Source: Rhineura floridana (taxonomy: Eukaryota; Chordata; Lepidosauria; Squamata; Rhineuridae). From it: 64,000 bases of DNA. Each line of letters opens with the position of its first letter. The stretch's first letter is position 1. The DNA is taken from the NCBI RefSeq assembly GCF_030035675.1, contig NC_084497.1, positions 27,761,955 to 27,825,954 of the forward strand, given 5' to 3'. The notes beneath the pieces were generated by a model that was not told the origin of the DNA, ran no database searches, and saw only the letters and a program-made list of their open reading frames with translations. Shown piece after piece: positions 11,233 to 22,325 of the stretch. Both the position numbers and the translations under genes were made by a program.

Positions 11233-12205
11233 GTGTAGGGTGATGTTGGGTGATGCATAAGTGGCCACCAAATCCTGGGAAATATACCAATGATGGCTGG
11301 TGCTCATTGGGACGGGTGGGGCGGAAGATGGGGAGCCCAGCAGTTGGTGGATCTGGAACCAATGACAGCCAGAGCCAACTCATTGTAGGTTTGTGCCTAT
11401 CCTCCTCTCTGCAAAATTTGGTACTGGCAGCACTAACACTAAGGGGGAGGAAACCGACAGCCAAGCACACCCCTGGACTGCTTGAAAGTAAGAAGGCAGG
11501 CTGGTGGGGGCTGGCTCAGGGCAGACTGAAGTTAGTGGGGTGGTGCCCCTTTCACCCTCCACTGCAAACTTTCATAGACTGTAATCTTCAGTTGAATGCA
11601 ACAACAGGGCAGACCTGCTACCGGATTGACACCCCTGTTTCGGTGGCTTAAAGTTTCAGACCAGTTTGACACCCAGATGCACACTGGTTTCAGCAGCTCA
11701 TGAGGTCACGTGGCCCAGCTGGTTTTTGCAGAAAGTTCGGAAGCTTGTCTCTGAACTTCAGAAAGCAGGCCCAATTAGCCGACGTTAGGCACAAAGCCAT
11801 GCCCAAATGCCGTATGGGAGAATATTATCTCCCCCACACCCCTTCCGATGGCATCCCCGTGCTCAGAAGGATTAGGTTAATTAGCGTTTCCTTTGCTCAT
11901 AGGTCCAAAAAGGATTTGGCAACCTACGGACTAATTACTGGAAGCAGCAAAGTTACGACTCTCCAGCAGCAAGTGGAGAACCAGCTTGAGGGTGGGAGGA
12001 AGGAGACTGCAACAGAAGCCAGAGAACAAAGGGTCCCAGCCCCAGTCACAACATCACGGGCTTAAGTGGGTCAAGTTGGTTGGGTGGGGGAGGGTTCAGG
12101 AATTAATTTTAGCGCCTGGGACCTACAGCTATGGCCTTGGGCCTGGTGACTTTTGCTTGAACACGCCATCCAACACTGTCCGAGATACAGGTTTTCTGTC
12201 AACCT

Positions 12206-12418
12206 ATGGGGAAGGGCTGTTGCTCAGTGCCGGAGTATCCGCTTTGCATGCAGAAGGTCCCAGGTTCAACCCCCAACGGCATCTCCAGGTAGGACTGGGA
12301 GAGACCCCTGCCTGAAATCCTGGAGAGCAGCTGCCAGTCAGTGTAGACAATACTGAGCTAGATGGTCCAATGGTTTGATTTGATATAAGGCAATTCCTAC
12401 ATTTCTGTCTCTTAAGGC
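12206..12418 (+). repeat. tRNA-derived SINE, first of three clustered copies
   Basis: 'ggggaagggctgttgctcagtgcc', 'catgcagaaggtcccaggttcaa', 'cagtcagtgtagacaatactgagctagatgg'. Confidence 0.8.
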
Positions 12419-12425
12419 ATTGGGC

Positions 12426-12552
12426 AGCCAACATGGTGCCCTCCAGATGTTCCTGGACTCCATCTCCCGTCAGCCAACATGGTCAGTCACTGGGGATGAT
12501 GGGAGTTTGAGTCCATCAAATCTAGAAAGCACCACGTTGGCAAACCATGTCT
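12426..12552. mobile_element. Palindromic MITE between SINE copies
   Basis: 'ccaacatggtgccctccagatg' is mirrored at its right end by 'agcaccacgttggcaaaccatg', with the family core between. It separates two SINEs of the same family. Confidence 0.55.
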
Positions 12553-12554
12553 TA

Positions 12555-12753
12555 AGGGAAGGGCTGTAGCTCAATGGTTTGCATTCAGAAGGTCCCAGAT
12601 TCAATCCCCAACATCTCCACATAGGGCTGGGAAAGACTCCTTGTCTGGAATTCTGGACAGCCACTGCCAGTCAGGGTAGACAATACTGACCTAGATAGAC
12701 CAATAGGGTTAGGGTTAGGGTATGACTTGGTATAAGGCTTTTAGGTCCTGTGT
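12555..12753 (+). repeat. tRNA-derived SINE, second of three clustered copies
   Basis: 'gggaagggctgtagctcaatgg', 'gaaggtcccagattcaatcccc' and a body that contains an unusual TAGGGT triplet run at 12704-12722. Confidence 0.8.
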
Positions 12754-12756
12754 CTT

Positions 12757-12923
12757 AAGGGAAGGGTACAGCTCAGCGGCAGAGCATCTGCCTTGCATGT
12801 AGAAGGTCCCAGGTTCAATCTCCAGGTAGGGCTGCGAGCCCCGGAAAGCTGCCTCCAGCCAGTGTAGACAGTACTAAGCTAGAAGGACCAGTGGTCTAAC
12901 TCAATATAAGACAGTTTCCTTAC
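12757..12923 (+). repeat. tRNA-derived SINE, third of three clustered copies
   Basis: 'gggaagggtacagctcagcggcagagcatctgcc', 'aggtcccaggttcaatc', 'ccagtgtagacagtactaagctag'. Same orientation as the two before it. Confidence 0.8.
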
Positions 12924-13302
12924 TACCCTCCCCTACCCCCAAAGCGGTGTCATCTCCAAACTGGGTGGTGAATTTGGTGGACCATTCAGTTCAGCCCTTA
13001 CAACGCAGCCCGGAAACCATGTGGGTGCAGGCGAGAGGGATACAACGAACATTCAAAACTGGCAATAAAAATATTTTAATAAGGCAAGTGTTTAGTACAT
13101 TAGAAACATTTTTTTAAAAAAATATCCAGAGCCATCTTGACAAGCAGTATAGATGGTCCCATGGGGGGGGGGGGAATGATGCAAAAAGAGCAGGTTTCAT
13201 TTTCAGCCTTGCATTTCTGATTTCAATCTTGTGGTTTTTTCCCCAGTAAAGAAAACTGGTGTTGGGGAGTACGGTTTTGTTTTTAATCTCTTCGCTACAG
13301 TC

Positions 13303-13308
13303 TTTATT
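13303..13308 (-). terminator. Candidate CLDN19 polyadenylation signal (AATAAA on minus strand)
   Basis: TTTATT on + reads AATAAA on the CLDN19 strand, 390 bases past the stop. An ATTAAA also exists near 13075, so the true end could lie further on. The interval is not obviously repeat-derived. Confidence 0.35.
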
Positions 13309-13697
13309 TGGCCTCTTGGAAGGAAAAGCTCAGGCCCCAAACCACCGGGTCTCTTCCCCCTGAAGACATTACATGCACTGATCTCCCCTTTTTTCAGTGG
13401 GCCTGAAAAATCAAGGGAAAATAAAAACAAAAAGAGGGCCATTAATTTCAAGCCCGCAAAAACACCTAGCGGGTGGGGGTAGGGAAGTAGATCCCATGGT
13501 TAGGATCCCTCGCCAATATGAAATTCCTTCATGAACATGAATTTGAGAAGGAATGGCGGGGGACATCCTGAGATATTGTTGTGCCTCTGAACTTGCAGCC
13601 TGCTTGGGGCTGCAAGAGGCAATTTGGTCCTGTCCGTTTCTCGGACACGGAAAGGAATCCCTCATCTCTCATCTCTCTCTCTTTCTCCCCTTGGCTG

Positions 13698-16600
13698 TCA
13701 GACGTACTCTCTCGCTGTGGAAGGCTGTGATTGCCGGTAGTACTGTTGACCCCTCTCTTCCGGTTTGGGGCAGGAACAGGACAGGAAGGTGCCCCCCAGC
13801 AAAGTCAAGCTGGCTGCTGACCACCCCACAAACAGAGCAGGTCCAAATTCGTACCTAGGGCGATAAAGGGGTATTAGTAAACAAGTCACGGTGCGTGTTT
13901 ACTGATGGCTTCAGTTGCCCCAAGACACTGAAAAAAGGGACCCAGCTCAAAGCCTCATGAAAATTCATCAGCAAGTTAGTGCAAATTTCTCCCAACAAAC
14001 ACATTGTTGTATGCAGTTTTGACTAATGCACACATTTTTGCAAGCGATTTCTCCTCATATAATGCATTTTTAATGTTATTTTCCCTAATATATTCCTTGT
14101 TAGGCACAATTTCCCCTAACACACGGATTTTTGTAAACACCGGTTGGACGAATGGCATTGCAAAATGTCTCAAAGTGTGAATTCCAAAGGGCCGCTGTGT
14201 TCGGGTTGTGAATTGTTTCAAAACGTGGCCATTTGGTAGATTCACCTTTAAATGCAAACTGAATCAAATTTATCCCTCATCCCTGATAGACAATACTGAG
14301 CTAGGTGGGCCAACAGTCTGAGTCATTATAATGAACCTTCTTATGTTTCTGCGGCAGGATTTTGTGGGAGGGATTCTAGTGCATACCAGAGCTTTAGGGT
14401 CACATCCCACACCATACATTGAAAGTACATTTAACACATTTCCATCGTGTGGCTTCCCCCACAGAATCCTGGGAACTGTAGCTTGTTAAGGGTGCTGGGC
14501 ATTGTAGCTCCCTGAAGAGTAAACGACAGTTTCCAAATTGGGATGAAAGCAGAATGAATGTTCATTGTCGTGTAAACTCCCTCCAAACAAATCAGGAGAA
14601 ATGGTCAGTGAAGACTGGAGACAGTCCAACCTCCATTGGAACAGAGGAACAGAGAAAGCTGCCTTCTGGCCCAGTACATCTAGCACACTATTGTCTGCAC
14701 AGACTGGCACCAGCTCTCCAAAGTTTCAGTTGATGGACATCCCCAGCCCTACCTGGAGATGCCGGGTATCGGACCAGGGACTTCCTGCATCAAAGCAGAT
14801 GCTTCACCACTCAGCTGGACAGCCGCCTGTCGGGGATGCTTTAAGCTGGATTCCTGCATTGAGAGGGGGTTGGACTCAATGCTCTTACAGGACCCTTCCG
14901 ACTCTATGATTCTCCAAATAAGCTTTGTGCAAGCAAATTAGGATGAGCACTCCATAAAGAGGTCATCTGGAGGAACGTCTCATGAGTCTTCAAGGAAGGA
15001 GTTGATGGTCTAAATCACTGCCTGGGGGCACTGGGTGGACTGGATGAGGGCTAATAAACTGAAGCTTAATCCAGACAAGCCAGAGATCAGGAAGAGAGTC
15101 AGAGCCTGGGATCGGGATTCACCCTTGGGTACAATAGAAGCCCACCCAGCAGAAGCCACCCACTGAAGAACAAAGCTCATAGTTTGGGGGTGGCTCCTGG
15201 AATAAGCATTGCTCATGGAGACAATGGTGCCAGGCCACATCCCTCATGGGCCTTGCTTTGCATCCACCTTCATTCAGTGTTTTTGCTTGGCTTGAATGTG
15301 TCCTTGAACCCTTGGCCATACCTCTGCACCGGCCTGGACGGAGGATAGGGATGCAGGAGCATGTGTAGAAATGAGGCTACAGTACAAAGGTAAAATTTAC
15401 ATTTGTTGCTCTGCCCACATTTTCCAATGGCCCCGTCCAACACTGGCACATGGACCCAGGGAGGTTGCCCAGAGCGGCATGTGGCCCCCATGCTGAAAAA
15501 GTTCTCTACCCTGATCTAGACCATTGGGGCACTTCTGAATTATTCAATGCACAAGTCTACTGTCATCAATTCTGGTTTCCCAGGAGGTGTACAAAAGGTA
15601 CTCCAGACTGGCACGGCTGCTTCTCACCCCTGACCCATCATCTGAACTCACCTGGCATTAACCGGCGTACTGGGATTGAAGAATTCGTATGTCACCCGCG
15701 CGGCATACCACGAAACGGCTGTCATTGTGCACAGACCTGAGAGTAGAGAGGGAAGTGCAAATTACCCAGAGGATACATCACACCCATACCATACATGTAA
15801 ACCACTTTTATACCTCTTTAAACGGTCCTGGCTTCCCCCAAGGAATTCTGGGAATTGCCACAGCTGCACAAGCCAGCCCCTTCCTTGTCCACAACTGCCA
15901 GCTGGGGGGCAACTGGGCTCCTTGGGACTATGCAGCTTGCCCACGGCTGCACAGGTGGTGGGGCACGTCACCCCTGAGCCACTCCCTGTGGGGGGGATCT
16001 TTAGATTGCCCTTGACACCCAGGAGATACTTTTGTACTGGCAAAACCCTTGATATGGGCAGATGTCCACACACTTTTAAATTATATTCCTGCAGTATGAG
16101 GGTTAACAGCAGGATAACAAAAGCGGATTTTGCGAGCCCTTCTGGGACCAGCCTGGAACTTACCTGCTAGTAAGAAGAGCACCCCCCCCAAAACGGCAAT
16201 CCAGCTTTTAGCCACGGGATTCTCGTCTCCAACTTTGGTGCACTTCATGCCAATGACGCTGACGACAACCCCCACGAACCCCAGGAGGATGGAGGCCACC
16301 ATGAGTGCCCGGGACGTCTGGATATGAACTGAAAAGCAAAACAAGGGCCTGTCTTTGCAACGACCAAGGAGACAGCGACCATTGCATGCTTAACTCTCTC
16401 TCTCTCAAAATGACATGCTCAGGAACAAATTGTTTAACAAAGGCCACAATTGTAGAGTGTCTGGTTCCACACCGGCCAAGGGCTACAGCTCTAATTGCCA
16501 CCTTTCCCCTCCTGCTGTCAGTTCTGCAGTGCCCCTGTGCCTTCAAGGGGCTTGTGGCAGCCTGTAATCCCACAGGTGCAGCTCTCAATCCTCCCCTCCT

Positions 16601-17996
16601 CCTTTTCATTGCATTTGAGGCTGACAAAGTTCATCTTTTATTACAGGCACTTATGAAAGACACTGGAGCCCTGCAAAGGGAGGGGAGGAAGGAGGCAACC
16701 TTATTTGAAAGCCGTTTAGTCCATTCCGCCAAGCCTAGCATGGACACGGACTAGTCTGTCACTGCGTTTGTCTAGTATACGTTTGAGCTTTTCCCAAATC
16801 ATGTATGTTTAATGACCTTTGGCCCATGGTCTACTGGCCCTTCCTTCCTTCCTAATTTATTTATTTAGTTATTTATATACAGTAGTGTAGTGACAAATTC
16901 AGAAGTGCAGGGTCCCTTCATGATAGTCACAGCTATGCCCCTCCCCTCCTATTTTGATGCTGGGTTGAGAATGAGATCCTTGTTAATGCCTTTTCCTGCA
17001 ACAACAGATGTCCCTAGGAGCCAATAGGCATGAAAGAGGAGAGTGTTAGCTACTGAAAAGAGTCTTCGCAGCGGCTGACTCACCTGTTTCCACTCTGGCT
17101 CCAATCAGCCAGAAAGGATGAGGAAGCATGTTAGAAGACTCTTCTCAGTGGCTAACACACTCCCCTTTCATTCTGATTGGCTCATAGGATGCTGGAGACA
17201 TTGGGACCCTGCTGTCCCCAAAATAAGGTCTATGACTCTCTGAGACCCCAGATGATTACACCCCTGTTTATATAAAAGTAGTTTCATACCACCATCTCAT
17301 AAAATACCAGGGCAGTGTACAAGAGCAAGACATAAAAGGCAATTTAAAACAATACAAATAATCATGAAAGTGACTAGCGAATCAACAGCGGCAGGCAAAG
17401 GCCTGTTAGCTTAAAAAAACCCAAAAGTGAGGGTTTCTCCGAATCTCTGCTGGAAGAGTGTTCCACAGCATGGCACCGGCTACACTAAATGCCCAACTTC
17501 TACCAGTGGCCGGGCAGGCCTCTGTAACACGGGGAGCAACTAGCTGTACTTCTCTGGATGATCTCAGTGATTGGGCTGGGATACAAGGGCTCAGGCTGCC
17601 TTGAAGGTGTCTTGCACCCAATTTGTTCAGGGCTTTTCTATCAACATCTGGCCCAGCAGCATATGGGCAACCAGTGCAGATGTTTTAGCAAAGCCGTTAC
17701 ACGCTGTTGGCCATCTGCTTCCATCAGAAGTCTAGCCTCTACATTCTGTACCAGCTAGAGCTTCCGGATCAGGACCAAGGGCAGCCCCACATAAAGAGCT
17801 TTGCAGTAATCCAGTCTCAAGGGCACCAGTGTTTCTCTTCTTTTCAGCCCAATGCTCCAGCCTATCAAGACCCCTTTGAATTTTGTTTCTTCCTTCCAGG
17901 GTATTAGCTATCCCTCCCAATTATGTATCATCTGCGAATTTGATAAGCATTCCCTGCTTATAATAAGTAATACTAAATACTAAAATAGTAGTAATA

Positions 17997-18032
<36 letters not shown>

Positions 18033-18849
18033 TCACCACCATTATCACTTCCAGCACCCATACATGATACCAAGCAACTTGGATATGAAATAATACTGAA
18101 TAATATGAATAGTAAAAAATAAAAATAAAGCAGAAGATAATACCAAACAACAACCATGACCATAACAAATATGGAAGAAGTAACAGTCGTCAATTGCATG
18201 GCATTTTCACAGGCTAACAACAAGAACAGTGGTCCCTGCCCCATTGAACTTACAATTTAAAATTCAATGTAGTAGAGGCAACAGAAGCCTAGAAGGAAGT
18301 TGGGGGGAGGGGAGAATATGAATTCAAGTTACAAGGTGCTTAAGGCTGAGTTTCAAGAGACGGAAGAGTGGCCCTCTGAGCAGGTGCAGAGTGCAGCTCT
18401 GTCACTAGTGGGTAACTAAGACAGACCACAGCGAGCGAGCAAGTGTGTGTGTGAGAGAGAGCACAGGCTAGCAGGGAGCATTTCCCCCAGACCCCATGTT
18501 GCTGAGCTGCTCGCATCCCGTAGGCGGGAGCCCCAGGCACCTTCAGGCTGCGCACTGGACGCCAGCGAGGCGCAACAGCAACAGAACCCTGGCCCCCGCC
18601 CCGCCCCTGCCCGCGGCCGGACGCACCGTCGAGCGACAGCAGCGATTCGTGGAGCTTGCACTGGACCTGCCCGGTGCTCTGCGAGGCGCAGCTCATCCAG
18701 AGGCCCTCGTAGAGCCCGACGGCCGTGATGATGGCGTCCCCGGCGTAGGAGCTCTGCTTCCACTGCGGCAGCGCCGACGAGCAGATGGCGCCCACCCAGC
18801 CGGCCAGCGCTAGGAAGTAGCCCACCAGCTGTAGCCCCGCGCCGGCCAT
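13698..18849 (-). CDS. CLDN19: Claudin-19
   Basis: Tight-junction claudin, 209 aa. Coding exons on the minus strand are 18849-18627 (223 bp), 16328-16164 (165 bp), 15736-15652 (85 bp) and 13854-13698 (157 bp); all introns are GT-AG and the frame is continuous. The ATG at 18849 was chosen over one 21 bases upstream because [14 protein letters not shown] aligns with mammalian MANSGLQLLGYFLA. W30, GLW (49-51), C54 and C64 form the first-loop signature, and exon 1 is nearly identical to human through QVQCK. Exon 3 encodes SWYA and the second loop ([15 protein letters not shown]). The protein ends in REYV, a claudin PDZ-binding tail like one human isoform. Residue 75, made across the first junction, is Val where I recall Gly in human. 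In mammals CLDN19 acts with CLDN16 in renal magnesium and calcium reabsorption, and in retina and Schwann cells. Confidence 0.97.
13960..14283. mobile_element. Partial hAT-like TAGGGATG-family copy in CLDN19 3' exon flank
   Basis: Carries 'ctcatgaaaattcatcag', 'tgcaaatttctccc', 'cacatttttgcaag' and 'tgcaaactgaatcaaatt', ending in a 'ctcatccctg' terminus at 14283. Left terminus not seen. It lies in CLDN19 intron 3, just upstream of exon 4. Confidence 0.5.
14652..14822 (-). repeat. tRNA-derived SINE copy, CLDN19 intron 3
   Basis: 'gaaagctgccttctggcccag', 'tattgtctgcacagactggc', 'cctacctggagatgccgggtatcgg' and 'gatgcttcaccactcagctg'. Confidence 0.75.
14830..14916 (+). mobile_element. Short CR1 3' terminus in CLDN19 intron 3
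   Basis: 'gctggattcctgcattgagagggggttggactcaatgctcttacaggacccttccgactctatgattctcc', joined directly to a minus-strand SINE. Confidence 0.7.
15855..16032 (-). repeat. Middle part of the 400-bp SINE, CLDN19 intron 2
   Basis: Nearly identical over about 170 bases to the middle of the SINE at 39473, pointing to fairly recent activity of this family. Confidence 0.75.
16880..17266. mobile_element. Complete non-autonomous hAT-like element (CAGTAGTGTAGT family) in CLDN19 intron 1
   Basis: 387 bp, starting CAGTAGTGTAGTGAC and ending GATTACACCCCTG, which are inverted-repeat termini. The identical octamer TTTATATA flanks both sides (16872-16879, 17267-17274). Inside are two inverted copies of a 'ctactgaGAAGAGTCTTC' phrase. 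No coding capacity. Other members: 20244-20865, 43268-43430, 55016-55470. Confidence 0.82.
17275..17940. repeat. Interspersed repeat of unclear class in CLDN19 intron 1
   Basis: 'ggcagtgtacaagagcaagac', 'gagtgttccacagcatggcacc', 'gcagccccacataaagagctttgcagtaatccagtctcaag'. I recognise this as a common reptile interspersed repeat; its last part recurs at 30222-30290. It is probably LINE-derived, but no clear coding frame is left. Confidence 0.45.
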
Positions 18850-19070
18850 GGAGAGGAGGAGGAGCGCCACCGACGGACGGACGGACGGCAGGGAAGCGGC
18901 CGAGGCAGGAGAAGGAGCGGGCTCGCCTCTTCCGACGGGGCGATCTGCAGCTGCAGCAGCCGCCGGTCGATGCCAGGGGCCGCCCCCGCGCGGGACAACG
19001 CTCTGGCAGAGGGCGATCTCTCTCTCTCTCTCCTCCCCCCGGCTGGCCCCGAAGCGGGAGGAGTTAGTCC
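18490..19070 (-). promoter_or_regulatory. CpG-rich promoter/first-exon region of CLDN19
   Basis: CpG density rises sharply over CLDN19 coding exon 1 and about 200 bases upstream, with runs such as cgacggacggacggacgg and a short CT tract near 19020. I see no clear TATA box. The 5' UTR probably lies between 18850 and about 19060, but the start site cannot be fixed from sequence. Confidence 0.5.
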
Positions 19071-20243
19071 TCCAGTCCAGCCAGGCTGCTGTCCGCTGCG
19101 TCTTTCCCAGCGCTCAGAAGAGAAGGCAAGTTGTGGCATCCACAGCGCGGCCTTCTCAGAACAGACCCCTTGAAACTGAGACGGTTAACGGAGGTCCATC
19201 CATTCCCAGGTTAGAACCGCTGCAACCGACGGGCGTGGCGAGCGGTGGTCCCGTTCATTTCAATAGGTCTACTCCAAGTAAAAGAAAAGAGCTGTGGCCC
19301 TTGGCTAAATTTCTGGCTGCAGTTTCATAGAGAAACCCAAAGGTTGCATCAAGGGTGCAGGTCGGGCTGCCGTCGGATCATGCTGCAAGCACCATCTTCA
19401 AGCACATGTAGGAAAAACTTAGAGGGCTTAGATTTTTTTTTAAAAAATGCATCAAAGATTGCTCTGTGCACACCATTGGGTTTGGCATCACGTGCCCCCT
19501 TGAGCAGGATCAGGGCCTCGACACACAACAGCGTTTGGAATGTTTGACCTGCTTCTCCTCTCCCCCCCACCGCATTTCTTCAACTCCTGCCCTTTGTCTA
19601 GAAAGCAACCCTGAGCTGCGTGCTAATGAGGTTAACCTTTCCCTCTCCTTTGCTTTCCATCCAAAGGCCTGCTTTGTGCCCGGCCGCTATGTGGGGGCTG
19701 CTTGGCATTTGGGCTGGAATTCGGGTGGGCCACGTTTGTAAACAAAAAACCTCATTGACACGGGATGGTTGGGAGTGTTTCGCTTCCTGCTGATTTCATT
19801 TACTCTCTCCCCCCCCATGCCACAAGTATGTGTGTAAAGAAGAAATGCACTTTAGGGGGGTTTTGTGCGCCATCCTGGTGAAAACTGCAGTCACAAACAG
19901 AGGACATCTCGCAGCTCAGGGCACAGAGCCTCTCCTGCCCCACAGCGGGCATCCTGGCCACAAGCCAGAACTCAAATCATGTGCAGTGCATTCCTGCCTG
20001 GAGCAGTTTGGCAAATTGCTCTCGCAGGTCGCCTTTCAGAAAATTGCTCATGGGCTCCACAGAGACACCAAAGAGGAGGGACTTTTGGAGAAGTGGGTCA
20101 CCCAATAAGGTGGCTTGGAAATGTCAGAGGATACAGGCCGCTGTTCCTCATGGGGCAATGTGTGTGGGGAGGGAGATTCATGTGTGTGTGTGTGTGTCCA
20201 GACCCCTGATTTATTGAGCATACCTCCCAGTTGGGGTCACATC

Positions 20244-20865
20244 CAGGGGTGTAGTCGTCCAGGGTCTCAGAGGGTCTTAGACCCTTTACTTTTTTGGGAG
20301 CAGGGTCCTTGTGTCCCCAGCAGCCTATGAGCCAATTAGCATGAATGGGGAGTGAGTTAGCCACTGAGAAGGGTCTTCTAACATGCTTCCTTGCCCTTTC
20401 TTGCCTATTGGAGCCCATCGGAGAGAAGGGAGATGAGTCAGCCACTGCGAAGACTCTTCTCAGTAGTAGTTAACACACTCCTTTCATGCTGATTGGCTTC
20501 TAGAGGTGTCTGTTGTTGTAGCAGAAGGCATAAACAAGGATCTCATTCTCAACTCGGCAGCAAAAAAGTGTGTGTGCGGGTTGGCTGTGAGCAATGTGAA
20601 GGGACCCTGCCCTTCTGAATTTGTTACTACACTACTGGGCAGTGAAACAACCAGGAAAGAAAGGTGAATCAACCACTGAGAAGACTCTTCTCAGAAGCTA
20701 ACACTTTCCCCCTTTCATGTTATTGGCTCCTAGGGATGTCTATTGTTGTGGAAGGAGGCATTAACAAGGACCTAATTCTCAACCCAGTAGCAAAAGGGAG
20801 GGGTAGGGGGGGCTGTGACGATCATGAAGGGACCCTGGACTCCTGAATTTGCTGCTACACTACTG
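20244..20865. mobile_element. Composite (one and a half unit) hAT-like element of the CAGTAGTGTAGT family
   Basis: A full unit (20244-20637, from CAGGGGTGTAGTC to ACACTACTG) is followed directly by a partial second unit (20638-20865), also ending ACACTACTG. The identical octamer GTCACATC flanks the pair as a whole (20236-20243 and 20866-20873), not the first unit. The whole 622-bp tandem therefore behaved as one insertion or grew after insertion. The target octamer is itself the end of a CACATCCACACCATAC-family palindrome that resumes at 20866. Confidence 0.75.
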
Positions 20866-21299
20866 GTCACATCCACACCATACGTTTAAAGCACATGGCT
20901 TTCCCACAGTTCCACAGGATGTTGTTTTGGGTCACCTGCTTTAAATGTATGTTGCTGCCAGAGTCGTTTACAAGGTGTTGAAATGATAACAGTATGAACA
21001 AATATTCATAGGAGACTATCGGTAACCTCTCCGCCCCCAAACCCTAGGCCACAAGTGTTATGCTAAGGGATAGGCCTTTTACTCATTACGAACTGGGAAC
21101 ACTTTTCAATAAGCAATAAAGGATAAATCAGTTGCTCTCCCCCTGCAAGGAAAGGTGAAAGCAAGATTGCAGGGGCGTGAGCAGATTGCTAATGAGCCGG
21201 GAGAGTTAAATATTTGCAGCTCAGAGTTGGGGGGGCAAGGCAGGTGAGAACTGAGCCCAGAGGACAGCTTTTGATTTCACTCTGCCAGGGGCCATTTGA

Positions 21300-21950
21300 G
21301 AGCTCTGCCCGTCTAATCCAGCATCCTGTTCTCACAGTGGCCGACTAGTTACCAATAGGAAAATCACAAGCAGGACCCGAGTGCAAAGAGAACGCTCCTC
21401 TCCTGCGCTTTCCAGCAACTGGTACTCAGATGCATACTGCCTCCGGCTGCAGAGGCAGAGTGTAGCCATCACGACTAGTAGCCATTGATAGCCTTCTCCA
21501 CCATAAATTTGTCTCATCTGCTTTTAAAGCCGTCCAAGTTGGTGGCCACCGCTGCCTCTTCTGGGAGCCAATTCCACAAAATGATGCGCTGTGCAAAGAA
21601 TTCCTTTCTTCGGTCTGTCCTGAATCTTCCAACATTCAGCTTCATTGGATGTCCCACAAATTGTATTTCTTTCTTTCTTCGATTTATATCCTGCCTTTCC
21701 TTCCTGTAGGAGCCTAGGGCAGCAACTAGGAGTTGTAGTGTTACGCTTTCTCTGTCTTTCTCCAGGCCGCATGTCATTTTATACACTTCTACCGTGTCGT
21801 TTCTGATCCGCCTCTTCTTTCAACTAAAAAGCCCCAAATGAGGCATCCTTTCCTCCCAGGAGAGTCGCTCCATCTCCTTAATCGTTCTGGTTGCCCTTTT
21901 TGGAACCTTTTCCAGCTCTAAAATATCCTTTTTGATGGATAGAACTGTAT
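21300..21950 (-). mobile_element. CR1-type LINE 3' end
   Basis: Reverse complement carries the CR1 landmarks 'ctggaaaagg', 'gaatggttacaac'-like phrases and the 'ggctatcaatggctactagtcgtgatggct' and 'gtgagaacaggatgctggatta' end. A short LINE-tail fragment (about 21660-21717, 'atttatatcctgcctttcc') interrupts it. Confidence 0.75.
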
Positions 21951-22136
21951 ACAATACAGTTCTGTTCTCCTCCCAATCATTTTGACATGTGAACCCTCTG
22001 GGGGCCACACGTGACTGATAAACGGGGTCTGGATGCAAAACTGGACAGAGCAGTGGGTTGCATTCCACTGTGGTCTACTCAGTGTTGGGGATGGAAAGGC
22101 TCTGTCAAGGTTGGTTCTCTGCCATTGTTCCAATCT

Positions 22137-22325
22137 TCACATTTCTGCAGCAATTTGCTTTAAAACATATTCCTCATGATCATTCTTCAGCATGTAACTG
22201 TACATTTCCCCTAATACCGATTTTCGTATGCAATTTTGAGTAACGAACACATTTTTACAAGCCATCTCCCGACACAGAACTCTTTTCTGCACGTTATTGT
22301 CACCAATATATTTTTTGCATGGCAA
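22137..22325. mobile_element. Short hAT-like TAGGGATG-family fragment
   Basis: Family phrases 'cagcaatttgc', 'attcctcatgat', 'cgtatgcaattttgag' and 'acacatttttacaagc' are present but both ends are missing; it abuts a SINE at 22325. Confidence 0.45.

Larger units (their letters stand above)
8880..13697. other. Convergent interval between the two claudin genes
   Basis: Nothing coding seen. Contents: dispersed 420-bp-family hAT-like fragment (9020-9265); unique-looking DNA 9270-10090; LINE-tail fragment (10098-10205); a SINE (10450-10697); two palindromic ACTCAGAGTAGACC elements (10930-11046, 11115-11232); unique DNA 11240-12200; and three SINEs in a row (12206-12925) with one palindromic element between. 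The CLDN19 3' UTR occupies the right end. Confidence 0.5.

Noticed and set aside
18416-18763. Alternative frames across CLDN19 exon 1
   Set aside because: GC-rich exon leaves several frames open; only the CLDN19 frame has homology and splicing.
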